Position numbers and translations under genes: made by a program. Below the pieces are notes generated by a model. That model was not told the DNA's origin. It worked only from the letters and a program-made list of their open reading frames with translations, and did no database searches. 10,724 nt of DNA from JAXGQD01 sp040766665 (GTDB lineage: Bacteria > Bacillota > Clostridia > Saccharofermentanales > Fastidiosipilaceae), in contig JAXGQD010000015.1 in assembly GCA_040766665.1 (NCBI GenBank), forward strand, positions 1-10,724, given 5' to 3'. Positions 1-7,263 of this stretch are shown here, piece by piece (position 1 is the first letter of the stretch; each line of letters opens with the position of its first letter).

Positions 1-1947
1 CCTTCCTGGCACCATCGATCACCCAGGCTAGAATGCTCTCACCGGCGTTCTGATAAAGGTACTCGCCATAATTCTTGATGTCGCTGCTGCCCTCAATCTT
101 GGCGTCGAAGGGGATGACGATCAGCCTGCGCCAGATACCGTCATCGGAGGCGCTGACTTTCGGCAGGTGGTTTGTATAGAGCACCAGCGTATGGCATGGT
201 GTAAAGCTGAAGGGGTCTTTGTATTTCTTTTCGGCAAACACATCGTCGGTGCTGCAAAGCTGCTTGACCGTGGAGTCGTTGAGCCGAGCGCCTTCCTGCA
301 TCTCAGCGGCTAGGAGCAGGCGTTTACCTTTTACCTCCGCCATTTCCGGCTTGATGTTTCGGCGGCACCCGACCGTCAGCGTATCGGCTGAAATATTGCC
401 GCTATAAAGACCAAGCACACGTGAGACAGCGTTCCAGAAGGTCGATTTGCCATTGCGCCCGCCGCCATAAGCGATGATCAGGGCTTCCACATAGACCTTA
501 CCGATGGCCGCAAGGCCGCAGATCATCTGGACGTACTCGATAAGCTCCAGATTGCCGCAAAAGATCAGGGCCAGGCTGCTCTGCCAGATTTGATCACCCT
601 TAGCACTGGGCGAAACGGAGGTCATTTTGGTGATGAAGTCTTCCGGGGCGTGGTCCCTGGCTCCGGCCATGCCTTTTCGCAAATCGTAGGTAGCGGCAGG
701 CGTACAAAGTAGGAAGCAGTCTGCATCCAAATCGCGCGGCGAGATTTCCAGCATTGGCCGGGACTCCTTCAGCGTCGCGGTGATATTCTTAGAATCCCGG
801 CGGCGAATGGCGAAGGACTGATAGGCTTTGGCAGCGAGGAATGCCCGATACGCTTCAAGCTGCGCATCGTTCATGATCGACTCGGCTCTTGTCTTTGGCG
901 TATTTTCAAGGATTTCCTGACCGCCGTTTTCCGTAAGCTGTCGCATCGCGGACTGCAGATCCTTGGCTGACTCCTCCAATTGGCGACGGGTCAGCTCATG
1001 AGCAACGGCCTGTGCGCCGGGTTCACTTTCCTGCCAATAATGGCTGCAGTAACGGATAAAATGCGTAGCCGGTGAATACCGCAGTTCGCCGGAGAAGTAT
1101 TTTGCCAAGACCTCTGCCTGGCCCACGTCGGAGAAATCGCCCGGCTTATAAGATTCGGGATTATTATAGGCCTCAGGCGACACGTAGCCATCCTGCTGCA
1201 CTACCCGAAAAAAGAAGCGTTGGGCGCTGTGCCAGATGGTCATCAGCTCGGCTTCTTCAAGCGGTGGCGAGCATTTTGCCGCCTTCTCGAGAAAGCACTG
1301 AAATGCCGCGTCACTGTCACCGTACTTCTTGATGACACGACCGGCGAACCGGGACATTGTGGCGTTGCGGCTGCCCTCGAAATGACCTGATGGGCATGGT
1401 GGTTACCGGCCGAACCCGAATCGAAGTCGTCCTCAAAGAACTCGGTCAGGTTCATGCTGCCGGGGTATATTTCGACCTCAGGAGCGGTTGTTCCGAAGAA
1501 GAACCGCGCGGCGTCAAGCGCCTGGGTATCGAAGTATGGGAAGGTGGCATTGACCAACTTTTTCATGTTGCTGTACGCAGCCGCATCAGTCATGTGCTCG
1601 ATGGGAAACAGCACATGGAATTTGGGCCGAGCCGGTTTGCCGTTTTTCTCACGCCTATTGTAGCGGCTATAATGAACCGCAAAGGTGACGCCGGGGAACG
1701 CCTCCATGATATCGGCGGGCAGAACCCAGTCCTCCGGTTGTTCGGAGTGATCGTTGTCGCAGTCCACCGGCAGACAATCACTGCCGATAAAGTTTTCACT
1801 GTTCCGATAGCTGTTTCGGTACTCCGCGCACACGTAGTCACGTCCAACAGCCGAGATCAGGGATTCGGCGTCGGTGACTTCGACCTTGTGCGGATAGGAA
1901 CAATTGCCGGGGTTGCCGATGAAATCCGCGTGGTATAGCTTGAACAT
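1..1947 (-). CDS. Phage primase-helicase (PrimPol + PriCT + SF3 helicase, DUF5906/P4 family); frameshifted, 3' end cut by window edge
   Basis: The product primes and unwinds DNA at the phage replication fork. The N-terminal part (residues 1-189) carries archaeo-eukaryotic primase-like motifs: D62-x-D64 (VDCDND), KFH111VLFP and LDAARFF near 145. A PriCT-like linker follows (EGSRNATMSRFAGRV), then a superfamily 3 helicase with Walker A GGGRNGKST (restored residues 495-503; bases 440-466), a Walker-B-like LLLAAEM near 300-331 and a motif-C-like YTNHLP near 170-195. The start is ATG 1947, preceded by AAGGAGG; its A is also the last base of the upstream TGA. The frame breaks near 1378/1379: adding one base in TC?GAG restores HQVISEGSRN. 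The second part is open to the left edge, giving 649 visible residues; the family is somewhat longer. Motif recognition is strong. Whether the break is real is unknown. Confidence 0.9.
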
Positions 1948-2270
1948 CAGACCTGCACCTCCTTGGCCCCGTCTTCTAATGCCTGGGTGATAAACTTGAG
2001 CGCTGTAATAATCGTTTCAAGCTCACAGTCGCCGCCGAGCGAAACCTCAAAGCCCTCGTCGCCGAAGCGGCCCAAGGCATGAACCTCAATATCCGTCCCG
2101 CCAAGGTCCTTGATGCGGAGATAGGTCCGGCTGCCATGTCCAGTGTCGCCGCCCTGAAAGCCGTTGGTGCCCGCTTCGACTTCTAAAACATTGCAGCTGA
2201 AAATTTCACGGGTATAGGTGGAAACCTCACGGCCGCCAACAAGTCGGGTTCTTTCACTGATTGCAAACAT
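1947..2270 (-). CDS. Conserved phage protein of unknown function (107 aa)
   Basis: I do not recognise a function. The product is a compact, soluble, acidic protein with no signal peptide, membrane segment or cysteine cluster. Its centre has a Gly-rich stretch (GGDTGHGSRTYLRIKDLGGT, about residues 40-59) followed by alternating hydrophobic residues that suggest a small beta-rich domain, then a C-terminal helix (ETIITALKFITQALEDGAKE). The start is ATG 2270, preceded by GAGGAG with 7-base spacing. It overlaps the end of the DUF4406-like gene by 17 bases, and its stop shares one base with the primase-helicase ATG. This coupling puts it in the replication operon, and I recall similar small proteins next to this primase type in Firmicutes prophages. 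A replication accessory role is inference only. Confidence 0.75.
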   Translation of the reverse strand: MFAISERTRLVGGREVSTYTREIFSCNVLEVEAGTNGFQGGDTGHGSRTYLRIKDLGGTDIEVHALGRFGDEGFEVSLGGDCELETIITALKFITQALEDGAKEVQV

Positions 2271-2691
2271 CTTGAATCTCCTCGCAGTCTTCGCTAAAGT
2301 AGCGCAAGTGGTAGTTTTTCCGTTTGGCCCTTTTGATTTCAGCCATCATGCCGGCCGAGTAGTTGCTGCCGAACACCCAGACCTCAGCGCATTTGCTCAT
2401 CAGTATATTCCCGAAAAATAGCCCGAGCTGGCGTTCGGCTGGAATGTCATCGTTTAGAAACTGAGGAAATAGCAAGTGCGGCGCGATGGGGATGAAGCCT
2501 TTGGCTGCGGCAAATCGGCTGTAGTGCTGGGCAGCATTGACGTTCCTTTCTACATCTCCCGAAAAGGGAGAGCAAATGTAGACGATTGGCCAAAACACCT
2601 GAAGCGCCTGATCTTCCTTTTCTAAAGCCGATAATGCTGTGGCTATGGCCGGGTCGCAGCTGCCCGCGCTGTGATATTTATCAAGGCTCAT
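2254..2691 (-). CDS. DUF4406/DUF7768-like protein, nucleoside 2-deoxyribosyltransferase-like fold (145 aa)
   Basis: Residues 36-132 look like a Rossmann-type domain related to nucleoside 2-deoxyribosyltransferases and DUF4406: a first strand and loop IVYICSPFSGD (36-46), an Asn/Arg-rich helix (ERNVNAAQHYSRFAAAKG), the strand FIPIAPHLLFPQF, then a helix and strand CAEVWVFG (101-108) and YSAGMMAEIKRAKRKN. Family members often sit in phages and may act on nucleotides or a base-ribose bond, but no activity is established that I can cite. The start is ATG 2691, because GGAGG lies 5 bases upstream; an in-frame TTG at 2703 would place that site inside the gene. It opens the last sub-operon (DUF4406-like, 107-aa gene, primase-helicase) and is preceded by a gap with a repeat shared with 7175-7206. 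Confidence 0.8.
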   Translation of the reverse strand: MSLDKYHSAGSCDPAIATALSALEKEDQALQVFWPIVYICSPFSGDVERNVNAAQHYSRFAAAKGFIPIAPHLLFPQFLNDDIPAERQLGLFFGNILMSKCAEVWVFGSNYSAGMMAEIKRAKRKNYHLRYFSEDCEEIQDVCNQ

Positions 2692-2735
2692 GTTGACCTC
2701 CAATCTGGGTGGGCTATACGCTCACCTCTAATTGT

Positions 2736-2767
2736 CAATGGAGCTAAAAAACCGGTTTGAACGAAAA
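2736..2767 (-). repeat. Bipartite direct repeat, copy A (TTTTCGTTCAAACCG - 9 - CTCCATTG)
   Basis: On the minus strand this gap contains TTTTCGTTCAAACCG (2767-2753), nine unmatched bases and CTCCATTG (2743-2736). Both blocks and the 9-base spacing recur exactly at 7206-7175. The distal edge lies 44 bases from the DUF4406-like ATG. A TTGACA hexamer (2738-2733) overlaps the end, but the best -10 (TATAGC) is only 14 bases away, so a normal sigma-A promoter is doubtful. A phage-specific promoter or binding site is inferred. Confidence 0.55.
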
Positions 2768-2770
2768 CAC

Positions 2771-4712
2771 TCAATCTTTTTTATAGAAATTTGTCTCGTA
2801 GCCGTCGGCGCGAAGCAGTAGCCCCTTCGCCCATATCGGCGTCCGGCCCATCTGCTCACAAACGGCTTTCAGAGAAACACATGGATCCGCCTCGATGACG
2901 ACTTCGTCGTGAACATGCATGACGATGGAGCAGTGCCGGAGTGTTTGCATGGCACCGCAGAGAAGGTCACGGGCAGTTGCTTGCACGATGTTTTCCACGA
3001 ACTTCGGTCCATAGGAATCGAGCCGTTCCCACTTCTTCGTGCTACCGACGCCCTCGTAGGTGATGCACTGCCCACCGAACTTGTTTTCGCCTATTTTCGG
3101 CTTCACATAACACAGCCGCCTGCCGGAAGGAAGCGTTATAGAAAGCATCCCGCTCTGGCAGACGAAGGTGATCCCATGCGTCGAGGTGGTTCGCTTATAC
3201 CGGACTGCTTCCGTTGCAGCCCTATCGACGTCCCACCAAAATTTCACGATGAGCGGATTGGCTTGCCGCCAGGAATCGACCAGCAGCGGGAGCTCGTCTT
3301 CATCGAGTCCCATATCAAGAGCGCCCATCGCTTCAGCGCACCGACGGAGCCGCCATAGCCGAGCGCCAATTCTGCGATCTTGCCTTTTTGCCGCAGGTGA
3401 CCGTTGATGCCGTGCTTCTCGACCGGCACCTTGAACATCTGCGATGCCGAAGCGCAGTAGATATCGCCGCCCTTGGCGAACACAGTCTGTCGCCACTGCT
3501 CGCCGGCCAACCACGCGATCACGCGGGCTTCGATAGCGCTGAAATCTGATACGATGAACCTGGTACCAGTGCCTGGGATAAAAGCCGTGCGGATAAGCTG
3601 GGACAGTGTGTCCGGCACATCCTCATATAGCATTTCCAGTGCATCAAAATCGCCGGTACGTACAAGGGCGCGTGCTTCAGCCAGATCCACCAGATGGTTC
3701 TGAGGAAGGTTTTGCATTTGGATGAGCCTGCCTGCCCAGCGACCGGTCCGGTTTGCGCCATAATACTGAAACATCCCACGGGCGCGGCCATCTGAACACA
3801 CCGCATTCGCCAGTCGCCTGATATTTCCGAACCGATGACTTAGCAAGCTGCTGCCGGAGGGCGAGCACATCCACGAGCTCTGGTGGTGCGGTTTTCATTA
3901 GCTCGATGACAGTCTTCTTGCCGAGTGTGTCGGTTTTTCCATGCCGTTGTCGGCAAGCCACAGCTTCATCTGCAGCACTGAGTTTGGATTATCCAGTTCC
4001 GTCAGGTATTTCATCGTTGTGGTAAGCTCCGTGCGGGAGCGACCATCCATCACGATAGCCGACTGCACCAGTGTCATATCCAACGCCACGCCGCGGTCGT
4101 TGATCTCCTGGTCGAATGATATTCATCCCAAACGCTATCCGGCACCGAAAACTTGGCGAGCTTATCTTGAATGGCTAGCTCCGTTTCAACATCGCGAGCA
4201 TTATACTGCTTGAACGCCGACCATTTTTCTGGCGCGTGAAACGGGTAATTTCGGACACGCTGGTCATTGGATTTTGTCGGCGCACAGGGCTGGCAGAAGA
4301 ATTTGATAAGGTCTTTGCCCCCCGTGAGCTTCTGTTTGTCCAGCTTCAGTACCCAGCCGACGCCTTCCATTGACAGTGGCAGGCCCATCGTCGCCGCCCA
4401 TACCATCGAGCATTTCCACGAGACAGGGTCGATATATTCACCGGTGGGCAGACCAAGGAATCGCGACAGGCATATGCGTTCAAAGTTTGCGTTAAAGGCC
4501 CATTTGGTCACTGCTTTATCCGTAAGCGCATCGATAACCTCACTAGGCAGCTTTTCGCCGCTGGCAAGGTCAACGACCTGGACATCGCTGCCGTCGATGC
4601 TATAGCCGAAAAGCAGAATCTCGAAATCCGGTGATTCGACGTAGCGGTAAACGCCTGATTTGGCGAGATTGATGCTGCTATACGTTTCAATATCAATTGA
4701 GAGATCTTTCAT
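2771..4712 (-). pseudogene. Phage Family A DNA polymerase (exonuclease + polymerase), frame broken by four single-base indels
   Basis: This is the replicative polymerase of the phage. Restoring four single-base indels gives 647 residues, the usual size for phage PolA-type enzymes of about 640-650. The 3'-5' exonuclease has D7-I-E9, NANFE around 76 and Y170-x3-D174. The polymerase has motif A DFSAIEAR (D390), motif B RQKGKIAELALGYGG (R441, K445, Y453) and motif C HDE (602-604). Breaks: a missing base at 4115/4116 (YH?DQEIND); a missing A in the run opposite 3934-3938 (GMEKTDTLG); an extra base at 3813 (KYQAMANAV once removed); a missing G at 3330/3331 (ALKAMGALDMG). Every catalytic motif survives, split among five frames segments. 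The start is ATG 4712 behind AAAGGATGG. As given it cannot make a full polymerase, but clustered indels without nonsense codons also fit sequencing error. Confidence 0.92.
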
Positions 4713-4735
4713 AATGGACCATCCTTTTATAGGAA

Positions 4736-4764
4736 GCGGCGGTAAAGAAACTCTCTACCGCCGC
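4736..4764 (-). promoter_or_regulatory. Perfect 9-bp hairpin upstream of the polymerase gene
   Basis: GCGGCGGTA (4736-4744) and TACCGCCGC (4756-4764) form a perfect GC-rich stem with an 11-base loop. It fills most of the 62-base gap between the 57-aa gene and the polymerase start. On the minus strand it is not followed by a T run, so it is not a classical terminator. An mRNA processing or stability element, or a pause site that sets polymerase expression, is possible. Confidence 0.5.
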
Positions 4765-4774
4765 CCACAGGTTT

Positions 4775-4948
4775 TTACTTGAAATCGCGCATGCGCTTTT
4801 CGTGATACTCCAGATCACGAGCTTCGCGTTCATCGTCGCGCTTAGACCGCTTGCGATCGTTCAGGATGCTCTGAATCATGGAGATCAGGAATGTGACGCC
4901 CAAAGCCGAGTACAGGCCTAAAAAGATGTACACAAAAGCATTTAGCAT
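4775..4948 (-). CDS. Small single-pass membrane protein of the replication module (57 aa)
   Basis: The gene encodes 57 residues: MLNAFVYIFLGLYSALGVTF and LISMIQSIL form one hydrophobic segment (about residues 3-29), followed by a highly charged tail (NDRKRSKRDDEREARDLEYHEKRMRDFK). The positive residues right after the segment predict an N-out/C-in topology with the basic tail in the cytoplasm. The start is ATG 4948 behind GGAGGG with 7-base spacing; the stop TAA is 4775-4777. It sits 17 bases after the ssDNA-binding protein gene and before the polymerase. It could anchor replication proteins at the membrane, but that is speculation; no family function is known to me. The good ribosome site and snug position support a real gene. 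Confidence 0.75.
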   Translation of the reverse strand: MLNAFVYIFLGLYSALGVTFLISMIQSILNDRKRSKRDDEREARDLEYHEKRMRDFK

Positions 4949-4965
4949 TGGTTTACCCTCCTTCC

Positions 4966-5541
4966 TTAAGACAGAAAGTCGTCGTCATCATCGGTTGCGA
5001 AATCGGACTCCGCACTGACCTTGCCGCCGAGAGGTTCGCCATCGCGCACCTTCTGCAGGTTGTTCAGGCCACATGCGATGCCTTTGTTGCCATTGGAGTT
5101 GAAGGCATAAAAGCTGATGCTGGCCCTGCCGTACACGCCGGAGTAAACCTCTGAGCGGGTCAGAATTGGGTTACGGTCGGCATCCACGATACCTGGAGCC
5201 GTGGTAGCATTTGCGTTGATGAAATAAGCATTGGCATAGGCGGGATCATCCGGGCGCTCGCTGTCACCATCGCGGAGCGGAGTCTTGATAGCCGCCATCG
5301 GAGGCACAGACTTGCCGCTGCCCTTGAGCTTGGATTCGCCCTCATGGTAGGCGGCCTCAATTGCGGCCTTGATCCTGGCGATAGTTTTGGTGTCGGACTT
5401 CGGGATAATGAGCGAAACGGAGAACTTCGGAGTGCCGCCGTTGATGCTTTTAGGCTCATGGACGTTGGCATAGCTCCAGCGGGTGTCGGGTCCAGTGATA
5501 ACTTTCATTGGGTTGTTGGCCTTGTTGGGGTTGTTATTCAT
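4966..5541 (-). CDS. Single-stranded-DNA-binding protein, Enc34/DUF2815 type (191 aa)
   Basis: The protein coats single-stranded DNA during phage replication. The sequence matches the DUF2815 family, now described as Enc34-like ssDNA-binding proteins with an OB fold: an early strand motif VITGPDTRWSYANV (about 14-27), KFSVSLIIPKSDTKTIARIK, the region YANAYFINANATTAPGIVDA, then SEVYSGVYGRASISFYAFN and GIACGLNNLQKVRDGEPLGG. The C-terminus ends in an acidic tail (DFATDDDDDFLS), the hallmark of SSBs that recruit partner proteins. The start is ATG 5541 behind GGAGGAAAAAGACT. It overlaps the end of the DUF2800 gene by 8 bases (ATGAATAA), so the two are translationally coupled. The length is normal for the family and the frame is intact, unlike both large neighbours. 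Confidence 0.92.
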   Translation of the reverse strand: MNNNPNKANNPMKVITGPDTRWSYANVHEPKSINGGTPKFSVSLIIPKSDTKTIARIKAAIEAAYHEGESKLKGSGKSVPPMAAIKTPLRDGDSERPDDPAYANAYFINANATTAPGIVDADRNPILTRSEVYSGVYGRASISFYAFNSNGNKGIACGLNNLQKVRDGEPLGGKVSAESDFATDDDDDFLS

Positions 5542-6672
5542 AGTCTTTTTCCTCCATAAAATCGTTTTTGGCTGTATTCATGACCGGGCGTTTGTCGCTT
5601 TCCGGCACAAGCGTGGGTTTGCCTTGCGGCTTTTCGATATAGGCCGCGAGGAGTTCTTCGAAGCGGGATTTGCCTAATAGCTTTTGCATGGCAGTAATTC
5701 CGAGGACCTTGTGTTCATATGGATCAAAGCCGGCATGGTTGACTACATCGGCGACCGCTGTTTCATTGGTGTACTTGCGGTTGGAGCGGCCTTCGACAAG
5801 CTTCCAGCCGATCCATTCCTTGCCGCTGATTGCCTGCTGCAGGGCGTATTCCTTAATATCCGTGGCCCATGCGACAAGATCATCGACTCGGGCAAGGATT
5901 TCTTCAACTTCCTCATCCGTGAGCAGCGGCGGCAGTTTGAACTCGAATCGGGCTAGCTCCAGGTTGGCGTCGGCTCTGGCGCGGCAGTCGTGCTTCGCCT
6001 TGCAAAAGCCGCACCATTCCCCGCAGCGGAAGTCGCCGTCACCAGCGAAAGCAAGTTCTGCAGCAGGCCTTAGCGCCTCGTCCGCCCAGCGGTAAAGTTC
6101 GTCTTTCGCGAGCTTGTAGGTGCTGATGTTTTCACGACGCGGTTGATAGATGGTCATGCTAACGATGTCGATATCGTAGATCCCATCGAACAGTTCCAAG
6201 GCACCCAGGGCGTAGCACTGCAGCTGTGGATTCTTTTCGGCGCTTACAAGAACACCAAGTCCATGCTTGTAGTCGCATATCTGCAAGGTGCCGTCCGCGA
6301 TGATGATGCAGTCAGCGGTGCCAAAGCCGGACTCCACCCAGCGGGAAAAGTCCACACGCTGCTCGATCAGGACGACAGGGTCGGCGCATTTCTGCTTGGT
6401 TATTTCCACAAGTTCAAGAATGTAGGAAGCATAGCCAGCGGCACAGTCGGCCATCTCCTCGTTGAACCAGTTGAGGTTTTCGGTTGGGTTCTTTGCCGCC
6501 AGGCCCAGCGCCCGACGGAGCTTGTATCGCAAAGCGTATGGGCGTCGGTGCCTTCGGCGGCGTAGTCACTGCCCTTGTCGGAGTAGCTCTCGCAGAGCCG
6601 TGCACTGGGCGGACAATGGATCCAGCGTTCGGAGCTGGATGCGGAGAGAATGGCATGTCCTTTAGTTGGCAT
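5534..6672 (-). CDS. DUF2800 Cas4/RecB-like PD-(D/E)XK nuclease with Fe-S cysteines; one frameshift near the N-terminus
   Basis: The family resembles Cas4/AddB-type nucleases and is a standard partner of DUF2815 in phage replication and recombination. In the restored 379-residue product the N-terminus is ILSASSSERWIHCPPSARL with EGTDAHTLC. Nuclease residues are GTAD (118-121), DYKHG (134-138) and Q150-x3-Y. A four-cysteine set follows (217, 221, 224, 230; C-x3-C-x2-C-x5-C) that fits an iron-sulfur cluster. The start ATG 6672 lies inside the end of the preceding gene (11-base overlap). The frame breaks at 6526/6527: one extra base turns CGATACAAG into a Glu codon plus TACAAG, giving LCEYKLRRALG. 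Downstream, 5534-6532 is a continuous open frame that could only start at a TTG without ribosome site. The nuclease core is intact; the break is either an error or a recent lesion. Confidence 0.9.
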
Positions 6673-6973
6673 GGGCCAGGCCCTCCGCATCTGTAAGCAG
6701 CGCCTTATAGTTTGCCGGATCAATGCCTGACAGCTTATCGGCACCATACTTCAGGAGCAGCGATCGAATCTGGGCGGTGAACCCGGCACGGGACTTATCC
6801 GCGAGGGCTGCTCTGACCGCTTCCAGCGTTAGGACCGGATCAGCGGGTGTTGATTCCGACGAAGGCTCATTGCTACTAAATTGATTTGACAGCCAGCTTG
6901 CGGCTTCGTTAATAGCAGCAGCGGCGCTGCGCAGTTCGTCGATGATCATGGACATGTCGCTCATTTTGCTCAT
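6662..6973 (-). CDS. Conserved phage protein of unknown function upstream of DUF2800 (103 aa)
   Basis: The product has two parts. Residues 1-35 form a probable amphipathic helix (MIIDELRSAAAAINEAASWL). After a Ser/Glu/Pro-rich linker (36-47) comes a compact C-terminal helical module (VLTLEAVRAALADKSRAG, then LLLKYGADKLSGIDPANYKA and LLTDAEGL). I recall this C-terminal module in small proteins next to DUF2800 in many Firmicutes phages, with no reliable function; database names attached to such proteins seem arbitrary. The start is ATG 6973 behind AGGAAGGAG. The end overlaps the DUF2800 start by 11 bases, arguing for coupled translation. A role as scaffold or loader for the DUF2800/SSB pair is inference. 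Confidence 0.75.
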   Translation of the reverse strand: MSKMSDMSMIIDELRSAAAAINEAASWLSNQFSSNEPSSESTPADPVLTLEAVRAALADKSRAGFTAQIRSLLLKYGADKLSGIDPANYKALLTDAEGLAHAN

Positions 6974-7124
6974 TTGTTTTTACTCCTTCCTTGGATTGGC
7001 TCTGCCTGGCAAGCAAGGTCAATTTTCTTGCCAGCCGCATGGATACAACGCTGATCGCGGTGAGAACATCAACGAGTTCATCATCCGCTGCACAGCTCCG
7101 GGGTCTTGTCCGCGCCTTATACAT
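6909..7124 (-). CDS. Small basic protein of unknown function, first gene of the replication block (71 aa)
   Basis: A strong ribosome site (AAGGAGGTGAACAA) precedes ATG 7124. The first 45 residues look like a real small helical protein (ADDELVDVLTAISVVSMRLA then RKLTLLARQ), rich in Arg and Lys. The last 22 residues, in the part overlapping the next gene by 65 bases, are Gln/Arg/His-rich and low in order, as expected for read-through into another gene's start. Either the long overlap is genuine, or the true end is nearer 6980 and a frame error hides it. No function is recognised. The ribosome site sits in a short palindrome (CTCCTT-CC-AAGGAG) that could hinder translation. Confidence 0.6.
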   Translation of the reverse strand: MYKARTRPRSCAADDELVDVLTAISVVSMRLARKLTLLARQSQSKEGVKTNEQNERHVHDHRRTAQRRCCY

Positions 7125-7146
7125 TTGTTCACCTCCTTGGAAGGAG

Positions 7147-7209
7147 CGATTTTCGTTTTGCTCTCTCCACTACCCAATGGAGGTGACCATGCGGTTTGAA
7201 CGAAAATCG
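7147..7209. repeat. 11-bp inverted repeat (CGATTTTCGTT / AACGAAAATCG) flanking repeat copy B
   Basis: CGATTTTCGTT (7147-7157) is repeated inverted at 7199-7209 with a 41-base spacer. The right arm overlaps the TTTTCGTTC block of repeat copy B. Two inverted TTTTCGTT blocks in one gap suggest a binding site for a dimer, or a loose stem-loop in the leader of the 71-aa gene. Confidence 0.5.
7175..7206 (-). repeat. Bipartite direct repeat, copy B (TTTTCGTTCAAACCG - 9 - CTCCATTG)
   Basis: On the minus strand TTTTCGTTCAAACCG (7206-7192), nine bases unlike copy A, and CTCCATTG (7182-7175) match 2767-2736 block for block. It lies after the sigma-gene terminator and its distal edge is 50 bases from the ATG at 7124; copy A is 44 bases from its ATG. 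I see no convincing -35/-10 pair of the usual type here, so it is a candidate alternative promoter. Confidence 0.55.
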
Positions 7210-7210
7210 G

Positions 7211-7252
7211 GAAAAGAATTTCTCCGGCCACCCCAAAAGGCAGCCGGAGAAA
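7211..7252 (-). terminator. Intrinsic terminator after the sigma-like gene
   Basis: Downstream of the sigma-like stop, TTTCTCCGGC and GCCGGAGAAA (7243-7252 and 7219-7228 in plus coordinates) form a perfect 10-bp stem that can extend inward with TGCC/GGTG pairs. On the minus strand it is followed by TTCTTTTC. This would cut off or reduce transcription from the upstream promoter before the replication block. Confidence 0.65.
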
Positions 7253-7263
7253 ACAGCGCGGCA

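Noticed and set aside
1376..1384. Programmed -1 frameshift in the primase-helicase
   Set aside because: There is no X XXY YYZ heptamer at the junction, and repair by one base gives the family consensus; five more unrelated indels nearby make a technical or mutational cause more likely.
1357..1938. 193-residue open frame on the plus strand opposite the primase domain
   Set aside because: It mirrors a gene with clear PrimPol motifs, has no ribosome site and no recognisable domain; long antisense frames are common in GC-rich coding DNA.
2710..2738. Standard sigma-A promoter in the gap before the DUF4406-like gene
   Set aside because: TTGACA is present, but the nearest -10-like hexamer (TATAGC) is 14 bases away and poor; at 17 bases the sequence is AGCCCA.
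5670..6565. Plus-strand frames of 141, 90 and 140 residues opposite DUF2800
   Set aside because: They are low-complexity shadows of the nuclease gene, without start signals.
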